From Maniola hyperantus (Eukaryota > Arthropoda > Insecta > Lepidoptera > Nymphalidae), in the NCBI RefSeq assembly GCF_902806685.2, contig NC_048560.1:3326492-3390491 (forward strand): a stretch of DNA of 64,000 nucleotides, given 5' to 3'. The position numbers and the translations under genes were made by a program. Shown here piece after piece: positions 32,490-44,800 of the stretch (positions are counted from its first letter, which is position 1; each line of letters begins with the position of its first letter). The notes under the pieces are model-generated. The model was not told the DNA's origin and did not search any database. It saw only the letters and a program-made list of their open reading frames with translations.

Positions 32490-34288
32490 TTTTGAAGCTA
32501 TTTTGTTGCTACAATAGAATATATGATATTCCTTTTGATCCGGTAAATATAAAGCAAATGAGTACCGGTACTGTGACCCTGCGCTACTTGGACGGAAGTC
32601 CTCCCTGCTCAAAGCGATGCAGCAGAAACTGCCGTCTTTGCAACGGAGCCGAATTATTTATTAGTGTGTTCATTCTACGGCACGGAACCGGACGGGTTTA
32701 TGTATTTTACAATTTATAACCGGGCCGTATGTCTTGGAGTGTATTGATTTAGTGGTTGGTTGCTTGGATTTAAGATAACGGACTAACGGTTTTAGATTTT
32801 ATTCAAGTATAAATAAATATAGGAAATATTTGAATTTCTTTGCACGTGCCTTAGACGGCCCATGTCAGGATACCATTTCAAAGCCTAATTTGGACTCCTG
32901 CTAGACAGTGGCATATCTACCTAGGGGCTAGGCGGGAAAGTGCCCCGGGGCCCTCAAGCTCAGGAGGCCCTCGAATCCTCACAAGAAAATCTCGATCGAA
33001 CTGAACTTTTGAAAATTTCTCTCATTTTCAAAATAAATATGACAGGTTGCAACCCGACTTTAATCATGGCAACTCAGTTGAGAGAATTTCGAAAGTTATA
33101 CCTAGGGGATTCCCCTAAATTCTTCCTGTGGGTTGGTAGTGTTGTCAATTTGACGGATCCTGTGCCAATACCTACCAAGTATTAATTGTAATTTATGTTG
33201 TTATGTTTAATATTTTAATTTACTTCCCTGCAGTGCACGAAAAAGAGCTGATTATAAAGTAGCTTAGCATTTTTAAAGTTTTTGTATATTTAATATTTTT
33301 ACTTGATAAAACCTAACCAGTTTAGTTAGCAGTGAGGCCCCATTTTTAGATTTGCCCCAGGGCCCTTGGTTACCTAGCTACGCCACTGCTGCTAAATAAG
33401 GTGAAGACTCGCTTGTTACTTTTTTAAATTCTTGTCCCAAGCTGGTCACTATCGTGAATTGTGCTATCTTGTAGCTACAATAGAATATATTATATTGCTT
33501 TTGATCCGGTTAATATAAAGCAAATGAATTCCGGTACTGTGACCCGGCGCTACTTGGATAGACGGAAGTCCTCCCTGCTCAAAGCGATGCAGCAGAAACT
33601 GCCGTCTTAGCAACGGAGCCGAATTATTTATTAGTGTGTTCATTCTACGGCACGGAACCGGACGGGTTTATGTATTTTACAATTTATAACCGGGCCGTAT
33701 TTCTTGGAGTGTATTGATTTAGTGGTTGCTTGCTAGGATTTAAGATAACGGACTACCGGTTTTAGATTTTATTCAAGTATAAATAAATATAGGAAATATT
33801 TGAATTTCTTTGCACGTGCCTTAGACGGCCCATGTCAGGATACCATTTCAAAGCCTAATTTGGACGCCTGCTAGATTAGACGAAGACTTGCTTGTTACTT
33901 TTTTAAATTCTTGTCCCAAGCTGGATAACAGTCGTGAACTGTGCTATCTTGTAGCTACAATAGAATATATTATATTGCTTTTGATCCGGTTAATATAAAG
34001 CAAATGAATTCCGGCAGTATGAGCCGGCGCTACTTGGATAAACGGAAGTCCTCCCCGCTCAAAGCGATGCAGTAGAAACTGCCGTCTTTGCAACAGAGCC
34101 GAATTATTTATTAGTGTGTTCATTCTACGGCACGGAACCGGACGGGTTTATGTATTTTCCAATTTATAACCGGGCCGTATTTCTTGGAGTGTATTGATTT
34201 AGTGGTTGCTTGCTAGGATTTAAGATAACGGACTACCGGTTTTAGATTTGATTCAAATAAATAAATATACTTAGATAATATTTGAATA
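32490..34288 (+). repeat. 480-bp unit in three tandem copies
   Basis: The anchor CTACAATAGAATATAT starts at 32509, 33475 and 33955. Copies 2 and 3 are 480 bp apart. The 966-bp first gap is one unit plus the hAT insertion at 32906-33388. Units include GGAAGTCCTCCCTGCTCAAA and GCACGGAACCGGACGGGTTT and are nearly identical. The ORF in copy 1 (75 codons) is not kept in copies 2 and 3, so coding is unlikely. Confidence 0.92.
32906..33388. mobile_element. 483-bp hAT-type non-autonomous element
   Basis: The ends are CAGTGGCATATCTACCTAGG and CCTAGCTACGCCACTG, like the widespread CAGTGGCGTAGC hAT ends. The 8-bp target duplication is CTGCTAGA (32898-32905) and CTGCTAAA (33389-33396), one mismatch. It sits only in the first tandem unit. 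An 81-codon ORF inside shows no transposase motif. Confidence 0.85.
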
Positions 34289-34477
34289 GTCTACCAATCC
34301 GCACATGGCCAGCGTGGTAGACTATGGCCAAAACCCTTCTCACTCTGAGAGGAGACCCGTGCTCTGTAGTGAGCCGGCGATGGGTTCGCTACAGAGCACG
34401 GCCGTAAACGTAACGTAAAGCCTCCGACCTCCGATTGGAAGGCGGACGTCCTAACCACTAGGCTACCACAGCTTTAA
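34289..34477. mobile_element. SINE-B tail (+) joined to SINE-B head (-)
   Basis: Plus-strand body and tail (AGTCTACCAATCCGCACATG to GTAGTGAGCCGGCGATGGGTT) switch near 34390 to a reversed TACAGAGCACGG. A minus-strand head follows (CTAACCACTAGGCTACCACA). This suggests an inversion or two opposed insertions. Confidence 0.7.
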
Positions 34478-34650
34478 ATAATGATAAAACCCGCTAAATT
34501 GTCGCCTTTATGATATATTTCCGTCGGCGATGTTGAATTGGAGTAATTATTCACAGCGACCGCCATGATGATCGCCTGCGGCTTTATTTTTGCGGTATAA
34601 TTTAATATCTGCGCATGTGTACACTAAAATATTGTAACGCATATATTTAA

Positions 34651-34975
34651 CGACCTTTTTGTGGTTTGTGGCTACGGAAACAAGAGGTCCTAGTAACAAC
34701 GCAATAGATAGCGTTGTAGAGGCATGCAATGACCTAAGAGCCAGCGCGTGCCAGACCTTCCTTATTTTATAAAAGCTGAACGTTTCTCTATTTTCCTCAA
34801 CACATATTTTACGACCTTTTTGTGGTTTGTGGCTACGGAAACAAGAGGTCCTAGTAACGCAATAGATAGAGTTGTAGAGGCATGCAATGACCTAAGAGCC
34901 AGCGCGTGCCAGACCTTCCTTATTTTATAAAAGCTGAAAGTTTCTCTATTTTCCTCAACACTGGTAGGAACGTTT
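34651..34975 (+). repeat. 161-bp tandem duplication
   Basis: CGACCTTTTTGTGGTTTGTG begins at 34651 and again at 34812. Each unit carries CAAGAGGTCCTAGTAAC, GAGGCATGCAATGACCTAAG and TTATAAAAGCTGAACG or GAAAG. A diverged reverse relative lies at 38750-38885. The short ORFs on both strands just follow the repeat. Confidence 0.88.
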
Positions 34976-35183
34976 GTTTGGATCATGGTGGCTTTGAGAG
35001 ATATCAGGTAATAAAAGTGTTAAAAAATCTTACGTCTAATTATATTCTTTTATATTGGTTCGGATCTCTGAAAAACCTATGATAGATGAAATTCTAAGTT
35101 CAATTGTGCTAAAAAGTGATTTTCGCCAAAATTGTAGTTTACCGTTTGTTGGTTGCGAACATAGATTCATTCGTTAATGTGGG

Positions 35184-35362
35184 TATAGTTCTTGCATTTC
35201 TTGAGGGCGCGTGGTTCATGCTTGTGTTTAAGTCGTATCGGTATAAAGTAACGGAATTAAATGTGTGCGTTAGCGAGCGCTTGCTCGTGACTGATTGGTC
35301 CGACATGCACCCACACTTGCGCAATGTCCGTGTATACGACGTAACCATAAGTAAAGTTCTGT
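35184..35362 (-). mobile_element. MITE copy 1 flanking exon 1
   Basis: TATAGTTCTTGCATTTCTTG at the left, and (on the minus strand) GTGCATGTCGGACCAATCAG inside, match the element at 35894-36068 in inverted orientation. The left terminal repeat survives and the right end is worn. Confidence 0.75.
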
Positions 35363-35443
35363 AAAAACTGTAAAACTGTAACTGAGAACTAACTGTAATT
35401 AATGAATAAGAAATAAATGTAATCTAATTTTTTTTTGTTTCAG

Positions 35444-35482
35444 ATGAAAAAAGAAATACAATTGAAGAAAAAACTTAAATGA
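35444..35482 (+). promoter_or_regulatory. Candidate upstream ORF in the 5' leader
   Basis: If the leader exon begins after the polypyrimidine tract and CAG at 35441-35443, its first base opens an ATG followed by 11 lysine-rich codons and TGA (MKKEIQLKKKLK). It ends 45 bases before the main ATG at 35528. Such uORFs often lower translation. Whether this exon start is used is inferred from the acceptor only. Confidence 0.35.
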
Positions 35483-35869
35483 GAGTAGGTACCTTATGGC
35501 TATAAAGGTTAACGACGATAAATCAAAATGGACACCGACGAAACAGATAAAGTTGCGTTCAAAACTAATATTTTTGATGAAAACGGAGATATTATACTCG
35601 AAAATAAGATAGCGAATGAAATACTAGAAGAAAACCTAGCAGATTTTAAAATAGAAGACGTAGATATACCTAAAGAGAATATTAAAAGGCGAGGGATACT
35701 AAAAAACGCTGCCAAATCAAGAATAACTAGTAGACATGCCAATCCACTGTTTCTATTACTAAGGATAGTTTCTGGAATGTTTCTGATGAAGATATTGGCA
35801 TTTCTGTTTTTATTGACAAGTTGTGTGAGCGCATATCAGCAGAAGTTCGCGATTGAACCACAAGATCAG
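35444..35869 (+). CDS. rst: rst exon 1: leader, N-terminus and signal region (CDS from 35528)
   Basis: The acceptor TTTTTTTTGTTTCAG ends at 35443. An in-frame TAA at 35519-35521 makes ATG 35528 (AAAATGG context) the first in-frame start. The 114 codons begin with a hydrophilic acidic stretch (about residues 1-60), then a basic part (KRRGILKNAAKSRITSR). A hydrophobic core MKILAFLFLLTSCVSA follows at 88-103, then the mature start FAIEPQDQ. Drosophila Roughest starts only about 20-30 residues before FAMEPQDQ. Met84 (35777) or Met88 (35789) would therefore give a normal signal peptide, and use of Met1 would be odd. The donor CAG|GTATAA is at 35869/35870, phase 0. Confidence 0.88.
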
Positions 35870-38800
35870 GTATAATTTGAATTTCAATATTTACTACAGT
35901 TCTTGCAATTCACGAAGGCGAGTGGACTTTACTTGTTGTTACGTCGGATACACGGGCATTGCGTAAGTGTGCGTGCATGTCGGACCAATCAGTCGCACAC
36001 ATTCAGTGTACCTTACTTATACCGATTCGACATGAGCCAATCGCCTTCGTGAATTGCAAGAACTGTAGCTCTTCTTTTTCTTCTTTGCGTGCCTTTCCGA
36101 CTAGCGAAGGTTGGCAATCAGCTTAGAGTATTCCACTCTGTTCTTCGCGAGGCGAAATATTTCTGCAGCTCTCGCAATTCCCGTCCACTCCCGGATGTTG
36201 CGCAGCCACATGCCTCTTCTACCGGCAACTTTTCCCATCACGATTAGTTGTAGGAGTTCGTACCTCTCGTGCCTAAGCACGTATTTACCAGCTAAAGATA
36301 TCCATATTACAAACTTTCTATATTTTTTAGAGTTCCGTACCTCAAAAGGAAAAACGGAACCCTTATAGGATCACTTTGTCTGTCTGTCTGTCTGTCTGTC
36401 AAGAAACCTACAGGGTACTTCCCGTTGACCTAGAATCATGAAATTTGGCAGGTAGGTAGATCTTATAGCTGACATTTGGGGAAAAATCTGAAAACCGTGA
36501 ACTTAGGGTTAGATCACACAAAAAAAATTAAATTGTGGTCATGAACTAATAATTAGTATTTTCAACTTTCGAAGTGAGGGACTACATCAAGTGGGGTATC
36601 ATATAAAAGGGCTTTACGTGTACATTCTAAAACAGATTTTTATTTATTTATTGGGCATAATAGTTTCTGATTTATCGTGCAAAATGTCGATAAAATACGA
36701 TTGTAGTACAGAACCCTCAGTACGCGAGTCTGACTCGCACTTGGCCGGTTTTTTATACGCATCTTTAAACTGCTTACGTTCTAACCCTATACTTTATATC
36801 CCGGAAAATCAAATTATCACTGTGGTTGGTTTGTGAATATATCGTAGAAGTACCTACTGACCGACACATTTCAGCATTTTATGTATACATACTCGTACAC
36901 TAATGAATTATTGTCCTGACTGACTGATCTATCAATTATTATACAAGTTAGCTCTTGTGTATGCCCTGTTGAAGCGCCTACAACATTTTCGCAGCAAATG
37001 CGTACTAATTCGTCGACTCCTAATTTTAACGTTCACTTAATTATTTAATTGTTTCTTCATAGTATTTTGTTATTGCATATAGATAAATTAGTCACTTTTA
37101 CAACTCATGTTTAATATTTTGGAATCAAACATTAATAATCTAAAATCACACATTTATTATCTTTTCCAAATGTCAGTTCATGCAACATAATATTTTTATA
37201 ACCACCCGCAATTTTCTATATATTTTTGTATCGATTGACGTTTTCATAAATTCCTTTTGTTCTGTTTGTTAAAAACTAACCAACGGTCTGCGCGCAATAA
37301 ATCATTTTTACACATGCAAGAAAAATCTTTAAATTGTCATCCACGCATCTACATGCCCTTCCAGGTTAGCCTGCTTTCATCTTAGACTGCATCGTCACTT
37401 ACCACCAGATGAGATGCAGTCAAGGGCTAACTGGTATCTGAATAAAAGAAAAAAGTCTCTACGGCATTTTTGTAAAACCTAAATGCATGCAGACGAATTC
37501 ACTTTTATATTCTTGCAGCTATCATCTTAAGCGTAGAAAAAAATTAAAAGTTCATTAAGCTTGACATCACGAAACTGAAATTTTTCATAGTTGCGATAAA
37601 TAAAAACCCGGACAAGTATGAGCTGAACTCGCATGCAGAAGGTTCCGTACGATGTTCATATGTAAAGTGTGTATTTCTCTCTAAAGTATCTATTTTATCT
37701 GTATTTTTTTCAAAATTGTAGGCTCAGTAGTTTTGGAGATGAAGGGCGAATATTTTTTATGACATCTATTTTTTTTAAATAACCCTCGAACTTTTTTTTT
37801 GAAAATTAGAACCATGATACTAGCTAAAGCTAAAAAATCAGGTCGATCCGTTGTTCCGCTATGGCATGATTGAAGGACAAATCAACAACTAATTAACAAA
37901 TAACAAATACACTTTCGTATTTATAATACCTATAGGTGGTTACGTCAGTCACACGCATGTCACACGGCTTTTTTTTTTAATTCATAAGTTGCCCCTTAAA
38001 AGTGACCCCAGTATTCAAAATACATTTATTTACGATTCGCGTCCGTATTTGAGTGATAGAAGTTTGGGGAGCGGACTAAATTCCGAAAAGTCGACGGCTC
38101 AAACCCCGCCCGTTGCACTATTGTCGTACCTACTCCTAGCACAAGCTTTAGGTACGCTTAGTTAGAGGGGAAAGGGGAATATTTGTCCTGATTTAGCATG
38201 GCTAATATTCTTTTAAAAAATATTATGCGTACTAAATTTCAACTAAATCGGTCCAGTAGATTCGGAGCAAATTCGCTGTAACAGACGGACAGACAGGCAG
38301 ACACACGACTACGAGTGATACTATAAAGGTTGCGTTTTTTATTCGCACGTACGGAACTCTAAAATGTGTCTAGCGTTTCCTAGTCACGTCGAAATTTGCT
38401 TGAAATAACAGTTAAGCAGACGAAATTTAATTTATGCTCCGGACGTTTCTGCTTTAGCATTTTTACGGTATTTTTAAATGCGAAAAGGAAACCTGGATTT
38501 TGTTGTGACATCCCATTCTGCAACTGACATCATATTTTATTTTACTAACTAGAGGACTGGGATGCCACTTGTAGAGAGAGAGAGCCAGGTGGCTTTCGGA
38601 CATAACATGTAATAAAGGTGTAAATATCTTAAGTCAAAGTATAAAGTAATTTTTTTATATTTTCTTCGGAATAGTACTAGAAATCACGTCATGCATTGCC
38701 AGACACCCTTAAACTTTTAAACTTTAAGGGCGTCTGGCAGGGGGTTGCCACGACACTAAGTGTCTCCCAAAGCCACGATGATCGAAACTTCATAGTCGCT

Positions 38801-41800
38801 GAACGTTGCTCTCTGTGTTGGGGAAAATACGCAGAGAAACATTCAGCTTTTATAAAATAACGAAGGCCTGGCACGCGCTGGCTCGTAGTTTTTGAGTAAA
38901 TAAAAGATGTATTTACTCAAAAACTTTTCGAATATTCGCTGTTTGGGTATCAAAAGTCGCGAGTTGTCGTAGGACTCCGACAAATGCGAAGGTCTGTAAC
39001 AGTACCTATAGTATGCCTAAAATAAAATGGGCTACCCATTGTATTTTCTCTCTCCTGTACTATTATGGCGCTGCCCAGCCAATGAGCCAAAGTCGCGTTC
39101 GTAAAGTTTTACGTGCTTGCGTCGAAAATAACCAAATTAATTTTTTATACGACCTCGAGAGTGATAGGCTAATTTTTATCTAGGAAAATCAAGGAATTCC
39201 CACGGGATTCCTAGGTCCACGCGGACAAAGTCACGTTCGTCATCTAGTAAAAAATTATAAATATCAGTATGTACTTAATACTGAAAATAAATAACCCGCA
39301 ACATAATGAACTAGTACTGAAAATAAGTGTTCTGATTTCCTTAAATTCTTTAAGCCGATCAAATATTTTAACGCTGGCTAATTAATTTTGGATCAATTTA
39401 CCAGGTCGCTTTACTCTCTACAAATTATTATTATTTATCAAATACTAGATGATACCCGCGACTTCGTACGCATGGATTTAGGTTCTTAAAAGTCCCGTAG
39501 GAACTTTTGATTTTCCGGAAATAAAAGTAGCCTATGTGGCTATGTCCTTCCCCGGATGCAAGCTATTTCTGTACCAAATTTCATCAAAGTCATAGTTATA
39601 GAAAGAACTTGCAAATTCAATTTTCTTGATAGGTTACAGCGGTTCGAGCAGTACCTACTTTGATACATATTAGTCAGTCAATAAGTTTCCCCTTTTATTT
39701 GTAAACAAGATTTATTATGACACGTTATTTTACTTAGCCAAAAACTCTGCACATAAATTATTGTAAGTAAAATGTCTTCAATATTTTTCGAGGTTGGAAA
39801 ACCGTAAATAAAATCAAGAAAAACCTTCCCAACGTCTCTCGGGCAAAGGAATTTTAATATCCGTTGATATTTTCAATACAACCAACTTCAGTCAACTTGC
39901 ACTGTTTATGTTAAACATAAAGGTGTCTACACAATGTTAGACAGACAATTTTATATTTTTAGGGTTCCGTACCTCAAAAGGAAAACCGGAACCCTTATAG
40001 GATCACTTTGTTCAATTCAATTCAATTCAATTCAATTCAATTCAATTTTCTTTATTGCGAATATGGGTAAACAATGGAGATATTACAAAAACAAAAAGGT
40101 ACAGCCAACAGGTTCTGCCTATTAGCATGCAATATATATGCTTATGGTATACCTAACAACGTATACATAGTTTTGATAAAATTAGTTTTTTTCGTTGTTT
40201 GTACTCTGTCTGTCTGTCTGTCAAGAAACCTATAGGGCACTTCCCGTTGACCTAGAATCATGACATTTGGCAGCCAAGAATTAGTCTAAATAAAAAGAAA
40301 TCTGTAGGAACCTGACGACCTTCTTGGCGCAGTGGTAAGCGCTGTTGGCTTATTAGTGGGAGCTCCCGGGTTCGATACCCGGCAGGTGGGAGGCTTCGGC
40401 TGTTGCTAGTTACCACCCTACCGGCAAAGCCGTGCCGCCAAGCGATTTAGAGTTCCAGTACGATATCGTGTAGAAACCCCAGGGGCGTGGGTTTAATAAA
40501 AACTGCCATACCCCTTCCAGGTTAGTCCGCTTCCATCTTAGACTGCATCATCACTTACCGCCAGGTGAGTTTGCAGTCAAGGGGTAACTTGTATCTTAAT
40601 TAAAAAATTATAAAAATCCGTTTGCTAGATTTCTAATACTATAAAGAGATAAAGTTTTGTATGTGTAGGTTGTTTATCTCCGAAATAATGACGTGACTAA
40701 AGATTCTATTCCCCGAGCGCTTATCGAGTTATGGGCTATAAATATTATGCCAACTGTCGTATGAAAAAGCTAGTCAGCGATAAAATAACGATTCGGGAGA
40801 GAAATATCAAAATGACAGTTACGTCAAAATGTCTCGCGTCAAAAATATGAACAATTTTCTCTTAAGGTGATGCAGTACGCTCAACCTAACCAATTGCTTT
40901 ACATTTGACATTGTATGAGAAAGGTGAGAGGCACGATGATTTTCACTGAAATCAAAGGTTTAGGAAAAGTATTTTTGAGAAAAAAAACTAAATGTATGTT
41001 TGCAAAATAAAGATATTTCAATTAATGAATAAATAAACTATGTCTAATGTTAAATTGTTTTAGAATTTTCATACCCCTAATTTTATTTATTTACGCCCAA
41101 AGTTGTCATAAATTTAGTGTTAAAATAGGAATCTTTTGAGGCTCGTAACTTTAAAATCAATATTTTTTTCAATGTTTAATATATCAATAAACCTAGATAG
41201 TGGCAAGACAAACCGATATAATACTTAGTTTTGAATATCAAATAATGTAGTAATTACCCTCCTACGTTTGTATGAAGAAAGCACCGAACTGAGCCCACTT
41301 AACATTTTCGTTCCATTATACCTACACCCTTATCAAAGCAAGGTTCGGAATCGGGAGGAAAGTTTGATTTATGGAATGGAATTTCCTAAATTAATATTCT
41401 GAGGTTCGCAACTTTGATTTTTGGTCGGTCTTGAGGGACTCCGATTTATTTATTAGACAGGGGCCCTTTTTGATTTAAATCGCCTAATTGAGCTGGTTAA
41501 GGAATTTGTTTAGGTAACCCGGAATTTGTGTACATATTGGACGTAGGAGGTAAACTCCGGATCGGGAGATCCGATTCTGAACATTCTTTCACTGATAGAT
41601 AGCTACATTTATCCTAAAAAAACCGACCAAGTGCGAGTCAAACTCGCGCAGCGAGGGTTCCGTACTACGGTCGTATTTTTTCCACATTTTGCACGTTTTT
41701 TTTTAACGAATATTAGCCATGTTAAATGACTACTATTCCCCTTTCCTCTCCAACTAAGCGTGAAGCTTCTGCTAGGAGTAGGTACGACAATAGTGCAACG

Positions 41801-44800
41801 GGCGGGGTTTGAAACGTCGACCTTTCGGTTTTCAGTCCACTCCTTAGGTACCAGTTGAGCTATTAAGGCTCTCAAAAACTATGATTTATAAAATAAATAA
41901 AAATCTGTTTTAGAATGTACAAATAAAGCCCATTCATAATATGATACCCCACTTAGTAGGTATAGTAATCTTACTTTGAAAGTTAAAAATAGCAATATTT
42001 GTTCATGACCACAATTTAATTTTTTTTGTGTCATGTAACCACAAATTCACGGTTTTCAGATTTTTCCCCGACTGTCTGTTATAAGACCTACCTACCTGCC
42101 AAATTTCATGATTCTAGGTCAACGGGAAGTACCCTGTAGGTTTCTTGACAGACCGACAGACAGACAGACAGACAACAAAGTGACCTATAACTCAGTACTG
42201 AAGTTTGTTTTGGTTGCTCAAATTGAAATTATTATCAACTTTGATGTTTGGTCGTTCCTCAGGGAAATTTATTTATTAGAGAAGGGTCTTTTTGATTCAA
42301 ATCGGCTAATTGAGCTGGTCTTGGAATTTGTTTAAGTAACACGGATGCTGCGTAAATCAAAGAGATACCTACTTTGAAATAATAAAGGATTGTGAATGTT
42401 TTGATGTATTGTATAGAAGCAGGCGTTACTTTGCGGAAGTCCATGATATACAATGAACCAAAAGCTTAATTTGCTATAATCCGCTGAAACAGGTCGAATC
42501 TGTATGGTGCAACATGCAGCATGCGAAATGCAATGCACAATTGCAAAGCAATTTTGCATTGTAAGGTCTACATCTCCTGAGGATGCTCCGGTGTCGGGGC
42601 GAAACGTGCGTCAAGTGTGTTTGGGATTTGTGTGGTGCTGCGTATTGCTTGTCTGGTGGCTGATTCTTCCTGCATATTTAGCAGTGGGAGGGCGGGCGGG
42701 GATTTCGCATGCTGCATGTTGCACCATACACAGATTCGACCTGTTACAGCGGATTATAGCAAATTAAGCTTTTGGTTCATTGTTTTGCTGTAGTAAAATA
42801 TTGTCTTTTGCAGCGAGGTTTAGAAGGCTGGATTTATTTCATGATGATAGGACTAGGGCTTCACCTTAGCAATCTTTAAATATCTAGATTTTTTCTGACT
42901 GACTGATCTATCAACGCACAGCCTAAACCACTGAGCATTGAGGTTAGAAACTTGGAATTTTGGCATGAAACCTAGGCAGTTTTATAACATTGGGATTCAC
43001 TAAGAAAACAAACATCAGACATCCGCTAAGAAAAGATTTTCGAAAATTAAATCTCTAAAGGGATAATAGCTGTGATAGCCTAGTGGTTAGGACGCCCTAC
43101 TTCTAATCGGAGGTCGGGGGTTCGATCCCGGCCACTCGCCTCTAACTTTTCGGAGTTATGTGCGTTTTAAGTAATATCACTTGGTGTAATGGTGAAGGAA
43201 AACATGGTGAAGGAAAACATGGTTTTGAAATGTGTGTAGTCCACGTGGATGAAGTCGGGGGCATAAGCTAGTCGATAATAATAGTTGTTAGGTTTCCCAT
43301 AGTTTTGGATAACAATTCCTATTCTTGTAGAAACCCACAACGAGACCTTACATCAGTAAGTCGGACCTGCATTACCATTTATCAGTTTTATGACCCTCCA
43401 CACGAGGTACTAAAAGATTATGTTATTCCATTATTACAACTGTAACATTTATGGTAGCTTTGGCGAAAGTTAGGGATTATGGTAAAGTTTTATTATTAAC
43501 AGACAGGACAAAGTGGCAAAAGTATGAATAAGTATGGGTACCCAGTCTGCTGTGATGGCCTAGTACTTAGGACGTCCGCCTTCTAATCGGAGGTCGGGGG
43601 TTCGATCCCGGGCACGCACCTCTAACTTTTCGGAATTATGTGCATTTTAATTAACTAAATATCACTTGCGTTAACGGTGAAGGAAAACATCGTGAGGAAA
43701 CCTGTATGGCTGAGAGTTCTCCATAATGTTCTCAAAGGTGTGTGAAGTCTACCAATCCGCACATGGCCAGCGTGGTAGACTAAGACAAACCCCTTCTCAC
43801 TCTGAGAGGAGACCCGGGAGAAGACATAAAATAATCTGTAGGGAGTCAAGAAGGTGGCCCGGGAAAACGCCAAGAGCAAGTACCGAATGGGCGCCCTCGC
43901 GCGATTCGTCCCATATAACCGAGAGGTTGGTGTGGCCATGGGAGGTGGAGGGTTGTCCGCGTAAAGAGGACGCGGAGAGGAGGAAGACGAAGAGGATGGC
44001 AGTGAGTAGGAGGAAGAGCACTCGACGAGCGCAATGGAGGGCAGGGAGAGCGAGAGTGAAGACAGATATGCTACAACAGGAGAAGTAACAGGAGACACCA
44101 CGATTGGCAACGGGAATCTCCCATATCTGTGACGTCTGCCCCAGAAAGGAGAGAGTGACTATATAGAGACAAAGATGAGAAAGAAAAGAATGCGCCCTGG
44201 GAAAGATCTATAGAGCAAGTACCGAACGGGCGCCATAGGAGAACATTATGATACTGATGTTGATGGGACACTAAGGCTAACGACATGAAAACATTAGGTT
44301 GGCTCTCCTTGAAAGCGCCCATTGCGCTGCGTTTCGGGTGCCTATTGTTAGGGAACATAAAGATAATAATTATATAAGTAATATGTATATTAATAGGCAC
44401 ATAAATGCCTAAATAATAATATTTAGGTAAAGATATACACAGGTACATATATAATACATAAGCTTGTATTTTTGACAAGTATTTTTACCTTCTTATGTAT
44501 TTTTACCTACCTACCTAATACGGTGAAAAATCCATAAAACTCCACGTTGGTATAAGAGCTCTGCACTTTGCCCCTACAAAGATGTTTCCTTTTTGTTGAG
44601 AAATTCATAAATGTTGCCATTTTAAAGCATCTATTATTCCCTGTGTCTGTGACGTCTGCCCCAGAAAGGAGAGAGTGACTACATAGAGACAAGTATGAGA
44701 AAGAAAAGACTGCGCCCTGGGAAAGAGCCATCGAGCAAGTACTGAACGGGCGCCACAGGAGAACATTATGATACTGATGTTGATGGGACACTAAGGCTAA

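Noticed and set aside
32940..33185. 81-codon ORF in the hAT element as transposase
   Set aside because: No transposase motif or RNase-H-like catalytic residues, and far too short.
43548..43620. tRNA gene at the SINE-B head
   Set aside because: The B box is perfect, but the cloverleaf is poor and the head is always followed by the SINE-B body.
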